Source: Acephala macrosclerotiorum (Eukaryota; Ascomycota; Leotiomycetes; Helotiales; Mollisiaceae). From it: a stretch of DNA of 64,000 nt. Positions 10,807-21,862 of the stretch are shown piece after piece. Every line of letters starts with the position of its first letter. Positions within the stretch are counted from its first letter, which is position 1. The stretch is taken from the NCBI GenBank assembly GCA_014904845.1, contig MU119434.1:26179-90178 (forward strand), read 5' to 3'. The notes below the pieces were generated by a model. That model was not told where the DNA came from. It was given only the letters and a program-made list of their open reading frames with translations, and did no database searches. The position numbers and the translations under genes were made by a program.

Positions 10807-12300
10807 TTAGCGATCTTCAACTTCCATCTGTGCCTTATAGATTTTCTCGATATTAGCGAACTTAGAATTTAAACTAGTCTTTACTTTTCGCCGTTTTCTA
10901 GACTCAAATTGAACTACTCTAGCTTCCAATGCTTAGATCTTGCGCTCTTGCTCAACAATAACAAAGTCCTTATCGTCTAAACCTTTAACTATTTTCCTAA
11001 AAAGTACTCTAGCAATTACCGTATCGATCTACTCAAGTCTCGTAATTTGCCTCGATTATTCTCGAACATTTTCACTTTTTTAAAAAGTCTTCCAAACTCC
11101 AAATAATAAATCTTAAATCCATTCAAATACTGCATCCTTTCTTAGCAATTGTAGAAATTTCTCGACCGCTTTATTACTATTTTCAAGTAATAATCGATTC
11201 ATAAAAAACTTTGAAATATTCGATAATCATAATTTTAAAACTTTCCAATTCGCTTTACAATTTCTTTCTATTAAAACATCTATTCGAGTCTACTTATAAC
11301 ATTTCAAAAAGTTTTACTTCTCTATAAGCGTCGAATCGTTAATAAGAAATAGCGAACTTAATCGCCTTCAATAAGCGAATTTAAAAAGAAAAAAAATAGA
11401 CAAATCCAAAAATTAAAACACATATAAAATATACAATAACAAAAATAACAAATAAATATTATTCGAAAAACACTTCCACATAAATTCTATTATCTTATAA
11501 CTTCTATAGCCATCTAATATAAATAAACGAAACTCTTTTGAATCACGTAGTATCGTTTAAAGTATAAAAACGATTTACAATTACTCCAAAGCAATATCGT
11601 CAAATATCCATCTATTATCGATTACAATAAACTTTCAACTTTTATACTCTCTCAATCCCATAGAAAACTATTATTATTAGACTGATTTTCTTTTGAATAT
11701 AACGATCGAAAAAATGGTTCAATCGCTCGAAAAAATGCACTCAATAAATAAAATCTAAACCTTAGAACCTAATTATTTTTTTTGAATAAAACGTTTCTCA
11801 GCACTTTCAACCACTAATCCATTCTCTTTCTAGCTTTCTATAATCTTCACTTCATCCATATTCTATCGATTTTCAACTTTAATTACTTTAATCGTCGATA
11901 TTTCCAGTTTTTGAAATCAAGTCTTAATAATATCAAATATAGTACTATTAATACGCACAAAATCGATTCTAAATTGCTTTTTAGTCTTAAAAATAAAATT
12001 CCGGCGAAAAAATCCAACTATTCAACGTTTTTCGAGTAATATAGCATCGCGTCAAAAAATCAAAATACGACCAATAAAAGCTCAAATTTATACATGTGTA
12101 AAATTGAGCTTTAAACTTTCTTGAACTAGTACCCAATCTGTAAAACGTTACTCCTAGATCGGGGCAAATCTCTGCAAATGCGTATAAGCCTCTTTCTTAG
12201 AAAGAATGCCGAGTACTCTGTGTTAAAGAGTGCCTCTCGGTACACTTTAATCGAAAGAAGATTTTCGTAAAAACTTCCCATTTGCCACGTCTTTAAATGC
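10807..12300 (-). pseudogene. Degenerate Fot1-like transposase
   Basis: Minus-strand remnant with many in-frame stops. Recognisable pieces include LDGYRSYKIIEFM (position of the LDGHxSH second-Asp motif of Fot1/pogo DDE transposases) and a charged C-terminal coiled region (KDFVIVEQERKI, IEKIYKAQMEVEDR) ending at the stop at 10809-10807. The upstream limit is approximate because the N-terminus is too decayed to place. Transition-type decay with strong AT enrichment fits RIP. It is non-functional. Confidence 0.7.
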
Positions 12301-12436
12301 ATATTAGACGTCAACTTCCGTATATAAAAACTTCATAATCGACTTTAATGACTTGTAAAATTTGAAAAAGTTTTATTAAAGAATAATAAAAATATTCGAG
12401 GTTAAAGTAAATAGTAGAATAATGGCGGTGTACTAA

Positions 12437-12484
12437 GCGAAGTGGCCCAGAACAGGGGGAGGCCCACTTCTAGGGGGTTTGACT
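12437..12484. repeat. Right terminal inverted repeat of first transposon
   Basis: Inverted copy of 10648-10695, ending in GGTTTGACT followed by TA. It keeps G where the left arm has A, so it is the less mutated arm. Confidence 0.9.
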
Positions 12485-12485
12485 T

Positions 12486-13015
12486 AGTTTGTTGATCTTG
12501 GCGTTGATCCGCCTCTTTTGTGCGGCTTTCGCTTGCTTTGGTCGAGCCTTCTCCGTCTTCATGATTAGTAGCTTTAGAATGGGTCTGCAACCTCTTCGGT
12601 TTGAAGGGTTGTAGTGAGGGGAAAGTTCGGTGTTGGGGAAGTTTGGCTGCGCGCTGCAAGATGCGGGACAGTAGGAATCTCGTCAATGGGGGGCTGGTCC
12701 GAACGATGAGGAAGAGGAAGCCGAGCAAGAGGAGTACGAAGCAGAGGATGGTGGGATGAGGATGGTGAGGATGAGGATGGGTGGGAACTGCTCGACTCGT
12801 AATCGTCGTAAAAGTGTCTCTTTGCCTTGTCTATCCTCTTGAGAGGCCCTCTCTGGATATCGAAAACTTTCTAGAGGTTCTTGGTCTTGCTGCGAATTTC
12901 CAATCCTTCGCGCAAAGCCTTGAGCTTCAAAAATGCGCTTGGTGGACACCGCTCCTGAGCTGTGTTTGAAGCGCCCCTTCTGTTCAAACTTCGTATTAAA
13001 CGAGGCTGAGGACAT
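12486..13015 (-). pseudogene. Doubtful hypothetical gene next to the transposon insertion
   Basis: Two overlapping minus-strand frames are open. The one with an ATG (13015, MSSASFNTKF) gives 110 aa of unlikely composition. The frame shifted by one looks more protein-like (FLKLKALREGLEIRSKTKNL, a TAG at 12871-12869, then KVFDIQRGPLKRIDKAKRHF, YDDYESSSS...), but has no ATG and ends near the transposon. A basic segment (KQAKAAQKRRINAKINKL) lies directly at the insertion point. It may be a decayed gene whose 3' end received the element. No family is recognised. Confidence 0.3.
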
Positions 13016-13368
13016 GGCGAGGAATTGATTTGTATGAGGGAAGAGAGAGAATTATCATGCCAGGAAGATGAAGAGCTTCATGGCCTGATATCAGAGTGCA
13101 AACGGAATAGCGTCAAGTGAGTTCCCCGCGGTCTGACATATTGCCATACAAACGACTTCAACCGGAACAAAGACCACATCTCAAAGCGCTCAGTGTGTAT
13201 GGAACAGACTTAATACTAACATTACCTATATTATACTCATGATCATACGAATCTCGAAATTTTGGTATCATCCAGCCACCCCTGCCTAAAACACAAACGC
13301 CCAAATCCTATCCAACAAATCATTATTACCCCCACCTCTATCTTCTCCTCATCCCCTTTCCTACAGAT
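13016..13368. other. Intergenic, no gene recognised
   Basis: About 350 bp between the doubtful frame and the 3' end of the CSC1-like gene; nothing specific is seen. Confidence 0.45.
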
Positions 13369-16204
13369 CTAATAATCAACCCTCTTCTCATAAATCGGCA
13401 TCTCCACCACATTCGTCCCCTCCGGGTCCCAAACAATCTTGTTCTTCTCATTAAAGAACGCATACTCGTCAGTGATAGGTATCACTTCACTGCTATCCGC
13501 GACTTCTTTTCTGCTAATTCCCATTTCGTCTCTTGCGATCCAGAGAGTTGGCACTTGGCTGGTCACCGCGGGGTTGAAATAAGCCATCTCCTGCTCCTCC
13601 TCCGAATACTGCGGCGCCGGCCAGGTAGGAACCAAATTCCTGACAGTTTGGTGGGATTTGAATTTCTTAGGATCGAAGAGCTTTTGTAAGAACGAAGCCT
13701 TCTTGACAGAGAATTTCTTAGGCGTAACAGCCTCGGCTTGAGAAGGAGGAATGCCAGACGATTTAGAAGCATCGTATGATTTATAGTCAGCGTGCGAGAA
13801 GAGATCCGTGGTTTCCGAATCCATGCTATCGGGTAGGAATTCCATGAGTGGTTTTAGAGCATGGCGCGTCATGGCGTGGTAGATGATCGTTGCTCCCAGG
13901 AAGACGGCCATGAGTACGATAGGACCAGGGGCTGTGTTGATGGCGAAGAGACCAATCAGACAAACTTCAGACAGATAGACACCTGTCATTAGCTGTTGGA
14001 GAACTTTGGCATAGGCACGGCCTCGGGTATCGATGTTGTTGGTTAGGACGAAGAAGGTGTTGTATCTCACAGCTAGATAGACGATTCCGAATCCGATGGT
14101 AGCGAAACCTAGGACGAGGGGAGCGATGATCGAGTATGTGATGGCGATGATGCCCATGTTTCCGAATTGAGGGTACAAAGATCCCCAACCTAGACCAGCA
14201 AGTGTGATAAAGCGCTTGAACATCTTCCTAGGACTCTTATCCAAGAATTTGCCTACCACGGTTAACATAACCAAAGATCCGATGTTCAGGAGATTTCCGG
14301 CTGCGATACCGAGACCTTGGACGATGATGTAGGAGATGTAGAAGTTGGAGGCTTTGGGGAGGCTTTGGGCGAGGAGAGTGGTGGCTGAGCTGGGGTCGTT
14401 GATGATCGACGTGACGACTGACGAAGCGCCTGATGAGAATGTGGTGATTAAGAAGACTTGGATTACTTGGAAGGCCATGTACCAGGATTGGCAGCGCAGT
14501 TCGACGCCTGAGAGGGTCACTTCACCACTGAGTTTTGACATCCCTAGTTGCTGTTAGCATTTGGAAAGCATTAAAAAAGGGAGGTCGTACATCGGCAAAC
14601 GACTGGCACCAACGACATCAGCACAGAAAGAAGGATTGATGGAAGCAAACCAGTCACAACACCGAGGACGACAGAGGGAATGTGGTTAATGAAGCCGAGG
14701 AAAGGCACCTCTGATTATGGTATTAGCATGAGTCAACAAGAGAGTACTTTGGACTTACTGTCTGTGAGATAGTTGATGTTCGAGATAGCACCAACAACAG
14801 CAACTGGAATAGCCCAGAAGATAATCATCAAGGTCAAAAACGTGTTGGTCGCGAACTTCCTGCCCAATCTCTCCGTCTTCTTGATCCGCAGATTTTTCCA
14901 GATAATCTCGCCGGGCGTAGAATCGATGGTACGTGGATTCATCTTTGGCGCCTTCTTGGGGCTCATTCGTCTAAATGCAGCTTGGGCAGCTTGCTGGTTG
15001 ATGAACTCTACGAAAACAGCTGGAAGAAGTTTTCCTTCATATTTTAGATGCGCGGTCTGGTCCTTAGTGACCTCGGGAGCCAATCTCTTCAGCTCGGATC
15101 GAGTCCAATCAATGGTATCAACCTTCTTCCCAATGAGTGGGATCTTGCCGAGACGGTGTGTCGGGCGGTCCTTTGGCTTCATGAACTGCGAGCCAGCAAT
15201 CGCAACCTCAGCATCACCATTATCAGCAGTTGGCTTGACCTTCCCGCCCTTCTTCACAGCTTTCTTCTCTTGCTTTATGCGTCTCTTGTTCGCAGATTGG
15301 AGGAGTTTGATCTCGGCGCCTTCAAGCTTGTAGGCATCCTTGTCGCGCTCCTCGACCTTGTCCGTGAGATCTTTGCAATCGGTCGCAAGCCATGTCCTTA
15401 CGATCGTAGCACCGAAGAGTCCGTGGAGCTTCTCTTGATTGAGATATTCGACTGGTACATCGGTGAAGAGAACTATGCGCGAAGAGATTCTCGCAGCGTT
15501 GAATGGAGAAAGTAGGTAGGCGTGACGTAGATTGATAAAATAGATGGTTTCGCGCGTGATGATGTACATCACGAACGCTGGCATTGTCAGCAATTGCACA
15601 TCTGAATGCATTGGTGTACTCACAGAAAAAGATCCATGCGATGAACACATGCGCGTAGTATCTATTCTTCCCGCTCTTCGGAACATTGGAGAATGATAGA
15701 AGATCAAATTGTTTTTGACCTCCACCGGCTGTCGCGTTCACTGGAAACAAGACCGGCATGGTGATGAGACACCCAACGAAGCATATGACTGTGAGCATCT
15801 TCAAGAATCGAAGATATAGATAGCCATCGAGCGACTGATGATTAAGGACGTATTCATCAGGTACAGTTCTCCATGGTCTCAGCCAGTTGAACCTCCCAGT
15901 AGGAGGATCTTCCGTCTTCTCGCTGTCGCCATATCAGCTCTCCCTTGTTAACTCGATTGAAAGACCTACCTATCGTAGAGTGTTCCTAGGTATGTTCGGG
16001 GTCGATAGACTCGCTTGAGCTTTGTTCTGAAGATTAAGAATAAGGCAATGAATGTGATTGCCTGGACGCCAACGGGAATCAACGTCGACAGAAACGCAGA
16101 GAGGGAGGAAGAGTTTTTCGAAGAGCTTGTGGAGCTTCCTGCGCCAGAGGACTAGATTTCAACGTCAGTGATGCTTCTCCGCAACTTGGAGAACTTCATA
16201 CCAT
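13369..16204 (-). CDS. CSC1/OSCA-like stress-gated cation channel
   Basis: Polytopic membrane protein of about 865 aa of the CSC1/OSCA/TMEM63 (DUF221, RSN1_7TM) family, predicted osmo- or mechanosensitive cation channel or phospholipid scramblase of the plasma membrane. Exons: 16204-16202 (the start codon alone), 16151-15970, 15922-15624, 15577-14759, 14710-14591 and 14543-13369; introns are 46-50 nt and all phases agree. Order: N-terminal helix (IPVGVQAITFIALFLIF), PTGRFNWLRPWRTVP, further helices, a cytosolic PHM7-type domain starting at RIVLFTDVPVEYLN with a Lys-rich stretch, then the seven-helix core (NINYLTDKVPFLGFINHIP, GLGWGSLYPQFGN). The C-terminal tail holds FFNEKNKIVWDPEGTN and ends IYEKRVDY. 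Appears intact. Confidence 0.92.
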
Positions 16205-17659
16205 CTTAGCTGTGCGACACAGACGCGTATCAACATGCGTCCAAAAATCCCAAGTGGTAATGTCGTTCAAATCGCTTCAGGATGCCAATGAGGCTCTGGG
16301 TATATGTATCTATGTATCAATAAGGAAAGATAGAACACTCACCACTATAAGATCATGGCCTGCTGAAGCTAACTTCACAGTAATTTCCACCGCAAACGAA
16401 AAGTTGGTTCAAGACGAAGATCACAAGCAAACTATCACTCAATCGTCATCCCCGCTGTGGCTTACAGGAAGAGCTAAAGATCGTCTCAGGGTGCGGTTGG
16501 ACCATCAAGTGGAGAATTGGCAGAAGACTTGATCGAATCGAGCTACAACAACCAAATGCCGCCAGATCGCTAGAAGAGACAAATCGGCTGTGAGAAATTG
16601 CTCCAAACAGAGTTCTTTGTGGCTGTGGCTTGGACGGTTAAACGTTTCAAAATTCCTCGATATCAGGGAGCCAAGTGAGGCGCATGAGGTTCTGGACCAG
16701 CCTCTTCAGCTTCAACGACGGTCTCTCTCCTACGAGATGAAAAAGTCAAAACATGTCGAAGTCGTGGTGAGTTGACGTCAGGTCGCATCTCGTGCCTTGA
16801 TCTTTAGTCCCTTGTTCTGACATCTGAAAATCGATGATCCTGATCACCTAGACCGACGGCCATCACTTTAGCTGCAGAACTATCGGCAACCGACATGACG
16901 CGCAATGGTCTGTAGCCGATTCTCGAATAGCGTTTAAGGGGTCTTTTGAACGCGATAGAGCGACTCGGCTAATAGAGACTGACGGCTGCACTTTTCAGCT
17001 GAACAGGCCATGTGGATTGGAATGGGGTTGAAGCTTGGGTACGGCTTTCCCGAGTGTTAAACGCTGGTCGGCAGTGAAGCTTTTGACGGAGAGAAATAAT
17101 TTGGAGACGAGAATGAAAGGAGATTGGGCCTCGGTTAGATTTCACCTTGCACACGTGATCTAAGACCACTTCGGATAGTCGAGCAGAGGCTTCCGTGCGG
17201 CACAGAGTATCAGGTTGACATGTAGAGTATTGTCGACTATTTGTATGTGCATATATTGCTGCGAGATCGTGTGTTAACGTTAGTCGTTGCTGAAGGAAGA
17301 TCTTTGTGGTATCGACCGAGCTCAGGCGAGGTCCAATCTCCCACTCCTACACATCACTCTCAATTTGGATTGACATAAAAGGTGAAGGGATGGTCATTTG
17401 GAACATCAGAATATTTGAATTCAGGTCTATCGCCCTCTCCCACTTCTCACCGTGTTCGTCGTGCGGGTTGCAAGGCATCTTGCGGGAGCTAAATGTGAGT
17501 CATGCCAAAATTCCAAACCGGACCAACACATCCAAATGATATTCCCATCATCCACGTAAAAATGCTTTTAGTATTCTATGTAGTTTATTATCCTTGTTTC
17601 TTAATTTTAAGGACTACCATTCAAGCAGATGTCCTAGCATCTAGGAGACAATCTCAACC
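16205..17659. other. Intergenic between CSC1-like gene and GNAT pseudogene
   Basis: About 1.45 kb. Both flanking genes point away from it, so it should contain both promoters. Open frames at 16212-16532 and 16590-16775 have no motif support and are read as chance. Confidence 0.45.
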
Positions 17660-18526
17660 ATGTCAGACTCTCCCTTTCAAACACAGATGTGGACAGGCCC
17701 CAGCCCTCTAAACGACGACTGGCTCTGCGAAGCAGCCTCGTTTTTTTCGGCGAGAACTATGGCATCTGGGGTCCTCTCGCCGCCGAAAGATGGGAAATAT
17801 GCCAGGTAATACATCCGAACCTCCCCGTTTTCCCCGAATGATTCTTGTGACATGGCAAATAGGAAGCCGAATAAAAATATCATCGAAAAGACTAAAAGAA
17901 GCAATCTACCCACTAGGAGGAGCAAACATGTACGTCCGCGTTATTGAAGAGGAAACAAAGAAACTCGTTGGCAACGTCTTCGCAACAATATGGACAACGT
18001 TCGACCCCGACTCAGACGGCGACTCAGACACTCAACTAGAAACTCACCTTTGGATCACGAACTGTGCGTCTATCGATAGTACAGGAATCAGGGGATTGCG
18101 AAACGTATGTTGGAGTGGGTTAAGTCTACGCTTTGAGATAGGGGATTCGAGGGGTGGGGATATTGAGTTCGAATCCTTTTGCGTTTGCTGCTATGTTGTC
18201 GATTTTTGGGCGGAGATTGGATGAAGGGATGGCTGAGGATGATCTGAGTATACGAAAGAGCGGGCGAGGAGGATGCTGGAGAGTCGTCCTGTGGAGTATA
18301 TTAGATGTGCGAAAGTACGTGGGACATTGTTTAAAGATGGCAAAGATGGGGCAGGCGAGACGGATGCAAATGGCAACAACGGTCATGCACAAATTGACGC
18401 AGGAGTAATCTCCTGTGCTGGCACGGTATTTTGGGTCGATCATGGAGAGCCGGACGAAGCACTGAGGTTGCTTGAAGGGAAGGGTGTCAAATGGCCATTC
18501 GGAACACTTCCTGATGGATGCGAGTA

Positions 18527-18549
18527 CAGTCAAACCTCGCCATAAGGAT
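18527..18549. repeat. Left terminal inverted repeat of second transposon
   Basis: Exact 23-bp inverted match to 20350-20372; preceded by TA. Confidence 0.93.
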
Positions 18550-18698
18550 CATGTGACATAAGAATACCCCACCAATAAGAATGATTTGTTCGGTCCCACC
18601 GATTTTTGAGTGAAAATTAAGGATAACCCCGATATTAGAATAATCCTTACAACTTTGTCCCCCAAACCTTATCTCTCACCTAATTATCCTTATACAAT

Positions 18699-20279
18699 AT
18701 GGCCTCCAAACGTACTGCAATCACTGATCTCGAGAGACGTAATATTCGTCGTCGCCGCGCTGAAACCGGCGAATCACAAACAGCAATTGAAGTATAGTTT
18801 GCAGCTCAACCTGGCGGTAGAGTCTTAACTCAAGGCCAAATATCGAAGATTATGTCCTCTACGTACGATTACCTCAATAATCCCAATCGCAAGTCTAGTC
18901 AATTAGGCTTCAAACGCAATTACAATAGCGAATATCCTGATCTCGAAGTCGCACTGTTTTATTGGCAATAGCAGATGCAAAAGAAGAAAGCAATTATCAC
19001 GGGCGATATTCTAAAGGCACAAGCACACAAGATCTGGATACAATTACCGCAATATCGAGATAAAGAAGAGCCTAAGTAGTCGAATGGCTGGTTGAATAAT
19101 TTCAAGAAAAGGCATAATATCAAGGAATACAAACAGTATAAAGAAGCAGCATCTGCTGAAATTACGTCCGAGACAACAACCAAGCAAATAAAGGATCTGC
19201 GAGTCGAATGCTCTATTTACCACCCCCGCGATATTTTCAATATGGACGAAACAGGGCTCTTTTAGAAGCTTCAACCAGACCGCTTATTAGCTACCGAACA
19301 AACAGCTGGTAAAAAGAGAAGCAAAAACAGAATTACGATTGCTTTGTGTACAAATGCGAATGGAAGTAAGAAATTGGACCCTTGGATTATTAGACGCTCG
19401 AAGAATCCTCGTTGTTTTAAGCATATAAACCGCCAAAACCTTCGAATTATCTACGAATATAACAAGTCGAAATAGATAACAAACATAATTTGTAAGAGGT
19501 TTCTACAGTAGTTCAACAATAAGATGCATGGACGTACGATTATTCTTTTGCTCGATAATTTCTCTGGCCATGAATTAAAAATTGAAAAAGTCGATAAATT
19601 AAATGCATTATCTAATATTAAGATTCGATGACTTCCTTCGAATACAACTTCTCTTTGGCAGCCTCTCGATCAAGGAATAATTGCATGTTTCAAGCTCAAT
19701 TATCGACGACAATAGATTGAATATATTCTACGGCAATTGCAGATTAATAAAGATCCAAAGAAGACGGTTACACTTTTGAAGGCTATACAATAAACGCGAA
19801 TTGCTTGGAATGATTGTATTACAAATGCAACTATTTCTCGTTGCTTTTAGAAATCAACTATTACAAAAAAACCTTCTAATATCGGCTCTACGATTAATGA
19901 GAGTATAGTAAAGCGAGAAGCACTTCGAGTACAAATTGCAAAACTTCCGGGGATTGCAGACGCATTAACGATTGACGAATTTGTTTTACCACTGGAAGAA
20001 CAAGTAATTAATGAAAACGAGAATATAATAAAAGCAATCATAGAAATATACGAAGCAAATGAGAATAAGAACGAAAAGGAAGAGAAAAAGGAGAAAGAGC
20101 CTTTACCTTCTATTACTGAAGCTATTCGGGCTCTTGAAACGTTACAACGATTTGAGCTTATTAGAGCAGATGAATCAAAAAGTATTCGGGCGTTAGATGA
20201 TCTTACAAGAGATCTTATAGCGTTGCGAATTAATAGTAAAATTCAGGGAAACTTAAACTCTTTTTTTGTAGAAAAATGA
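18699..20279 (+). pseudogene. Pogo-family transposase with ten nonsense codons
   Basis: A single 527-codon frame from ATG (18699) to TGA (20277-20279). DDE landmarks are IFNMDETGLF (first Asp), IILLLDNFSGHE (second Asp) and SNTTSLWQPLDQGI (third acidic region), typical of pogo/Tigger (CENP-B related) transposases; SNGWLNNFKKRHNI matches the CENP-B-type DNA-binding region. Stops: TAG at 18795, 18969, 19077, 19263, 19473, 19509, 19713 and 19848, TGA at 19629, TAA at 19791. Several lie where the family has Trp or Gln (e.g. after GLF and before KLQPDR), so TGG or CAG became TAG, the expected product of RIP at CpA on either strand. No frameshift is present. Inactive. Confidence 0.92.
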
Positions 20280-20349
20280 AGCTTTGATTACGTCATTTTT
20301 GATATAAGAATACCTCAATATATCCTTAATTTTATTGTCTCCGAAGGCC

Positions 20350-20372
20350 ATCCTTATGGCGAGGTTTGACTG
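20350..20372. repeat. Right terminal inverted repeat of second transposon
   Basis: Exact inverted copy of 18527-18549, followed by TA. Confidence 0.93.
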
Positions 20373-20588
20373 TACTTAGTCATTGTCAAGAGCAGGCGAG
20401 CGTTCGCTCGATGATCTTCCATATCCTGCTAGGCGTTTGACTTTGTGATTGGGATTCTGACCTCTGAATATCGACCATTGAATCAGAGCCTGGAATCTGC
20501 AACAGTGGTACCCAGCAATTGTTGTGAGATCCAGACATTTTGAGAGCATTTGGGACTGGAGGAATAACCAACATTTGAATTGGTATAT

Positions 20589-21862
20589 TTACGGGGGAGG
20601 ACTCAAATCGAGACCCTCAACTGTCAGTTTGAACGAGTCATTCCTGGAAATTCTGTCAGTATACTCCTAACTGCTAGGTTTGTAAGACTCACCTAGAATA
20701 GCTTCCACCAACATCAAGATCCAACCTCCCACGAAGACAATCATCAAAATCGACATCAACAGTTAATAGACCATTCTCATCGTCCCATAGAGGTCCAGCA
20801 ATAACATCTCCCAGAGGAGAAATGATGCAAGATCCTCCTCTGCAAACAAATTCATCCGCATGTGGCCTTTCCGTTATGGCTTCAAAGGTAGACCCATTCT
20901 CCTTCTCATGAGAAGGAGAGCATAGCACAATCTCATGATCGCCTTCAGGAACCGTCGACTTTCTTCTCAACTTCGCAGGCTTAGAACTGCTATGTCCATT
21001 CGTAATTGTATGTCCATCGCTGTCCTCACCGGTGATCCAAGCAGGCAGATTCGACTTCGTCATGCATTGATTCGCACTTAACACCACACATCGTCCTTCG
21101 CAAGCAATTGTTCTCATCAGCGGAAGCCATGTATCCCTCGCATCCGCCGTTGGCGCCAGGTATAGATTGACGTTCTGGCTGTATAAAGAGTGTCGCAGAA
21201 GTGGCATATAGTTCTCCCAGCAAATTGCAGATGCCAGCGTAAGTTTGACGCCCTTAATCGTAGTCGTGACTGCTCGCAGAGAGGATGGTTGGCCTTGACC
21301 CCAGATCAGACGCTCGCTACCAGTCTGCAAAGATTCCCACCGTCAGCCAACGTCCCTGCTCCTCTGCAACATTCCAAATGTGATAAGTACCCACCGGCAT
21401 AACCTTCCTTCTCTTCCCTATCACACCCTTCTGCGGACAAACATAAAGCACAGCACAATACAACGTCCCCGCACACCTCTCCACCAACCCCGTAACAATA
21501 AACACCCCCGTATCCCTTGCAATCCTCTCCAACTCCTCTCTCACCCCATCTCCCCTCTTCCTGCCACCCTCTAGCTCTCCATCAACCCATTTCTTCCCCG
21601 CCCCTTCCGGTGTATCTCCCAGATCAATTGCGTCTTTGAAATAGTGCAGAAATTGATCTCGACCTTCAGGTTTTCGAGCTCCAACTGTGGCGCTGAAAGT
21701 TGCTGTGCGTGGGTAGCCGCCAAGATAGGCTTCGGGGAAGAGGATTAGGTCGATTGATTTGGAGGCTGCGGTTTGGGTGGTGGATTCGAGGGCTCGGAGG
21801 GTGAGGGATGTTGTGGAGCGGGTGTGGGATTGGGAGACTGCTAAGCGGAGGGTTTGTGCCAT
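20589..21862 (-). CDS. Nitrilase / carbon-nitrogen hydrolase
   Basis: Nitrilase-branch C-N hydrolase of about 387 aa, predicted to hydrolyse nitriles to acids and ammonia (or a related amide). Exons are 21862-21395, 21324-20693 and 20652-20589 (introns 70 and 40 nt). The catalytic triad is complete: Glu in LILFPEAYLGGYPR, Lys in KRRKVMPT, Cys in SAICWENYMPL. The last exon adds the family-typical tail NDSFKLTVEGLDLSPPP. The start at 21862 (MAQTLRLAVSQSH) is preferred over an upstream in-frame extension, which is low-complexity and without homologous look. A family-unusual Ser/Lys-rich insertion (NGHSSSKPAKLRRKS) lies after the Cys domain. It converges on the GNAT pseudogene. Confidence 0.92.

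Larger units (their letters stand above)
10648..12484 (-). mobile_element. Fot1/pogo-type DNA transposon, RIP-decayed
   Basis: A 1,837-bp element bounded by near-identical inverted repeats beginning AGTCAAACCCCCTAGAAGTG and flanked by TA (10646-10647 and 12485-12486), the target duplication of Tc1/mariner-pogo elements. The interior is strongly AT-rich compared with neighbouring DNA and full of stops, consistent with RIP. Decayed transposase sequence runs on the minus strand. It sits 107 bp after the DUF6594 stop. Confidence 0.88.
18527..20372 (+). mobile_element. Pogo-type DNA transposon inserted in GNAT gene, RIP-inactivated
   Basis: An 1,846-bp element with perfect 23-bp terminal inverted repeats starting CAGTCAAACCTCGCCATAAG and TA target duplication (18525-18526 and 20373-20374). 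It carries one full-length transposase frame of 527 codons with ten internal stops and no indels. It is close in length and terminal sequence (AGTCAAACC) to the element at 10648-12484, so they belong to the same superfamily but differ beyond the first bases. Removing the element and one TA restores the C-terminal frame of the host GNAT gene. Confidence 0.93.
17660..20414 (+). pseudogene. GNAT acetyltransferase pseudogene split by a transposon
   Basis: Remains of a GNAT N-acetyltransferase. Pieces in order: MSDSPFQTQMWTGPSPLNDD, LCEAASFF, then after a shift in a run of seven T (17741-17747) FGENYGIWGPLAAE, another shift near 17786, MGNMPG, an intron at 17806-17862, SRIKISSKRLKEAIYPLGG, YVRVIEEETKKLVGNVFATI, a further shift near 18070, the acetyl-CoA loop NQGIAKRMLEWVKSTL, GILSSNPFAFAAMLSIFGR, VEYIRCAKVRGTLF and VFWVDHGEPDEALRLLEG. 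The coding frame then breaks at codon TAC (18525) by insertion of the element 18527-20372 and resumes after it as EYLVIVKSRRAFAR plus stop at 20412-20414. Several frameshifts plus insertion make it non-functional; homopolymer sequencing error could explain some shifts but not the insertion. Confidence 0.85.

Noticed and set aside
16212..16775. Two plus-strand frames upstream of the CSC1-like gene
   Set aside because: No motifs, no conserved-looking composition; read as chance frames in a promoter region.
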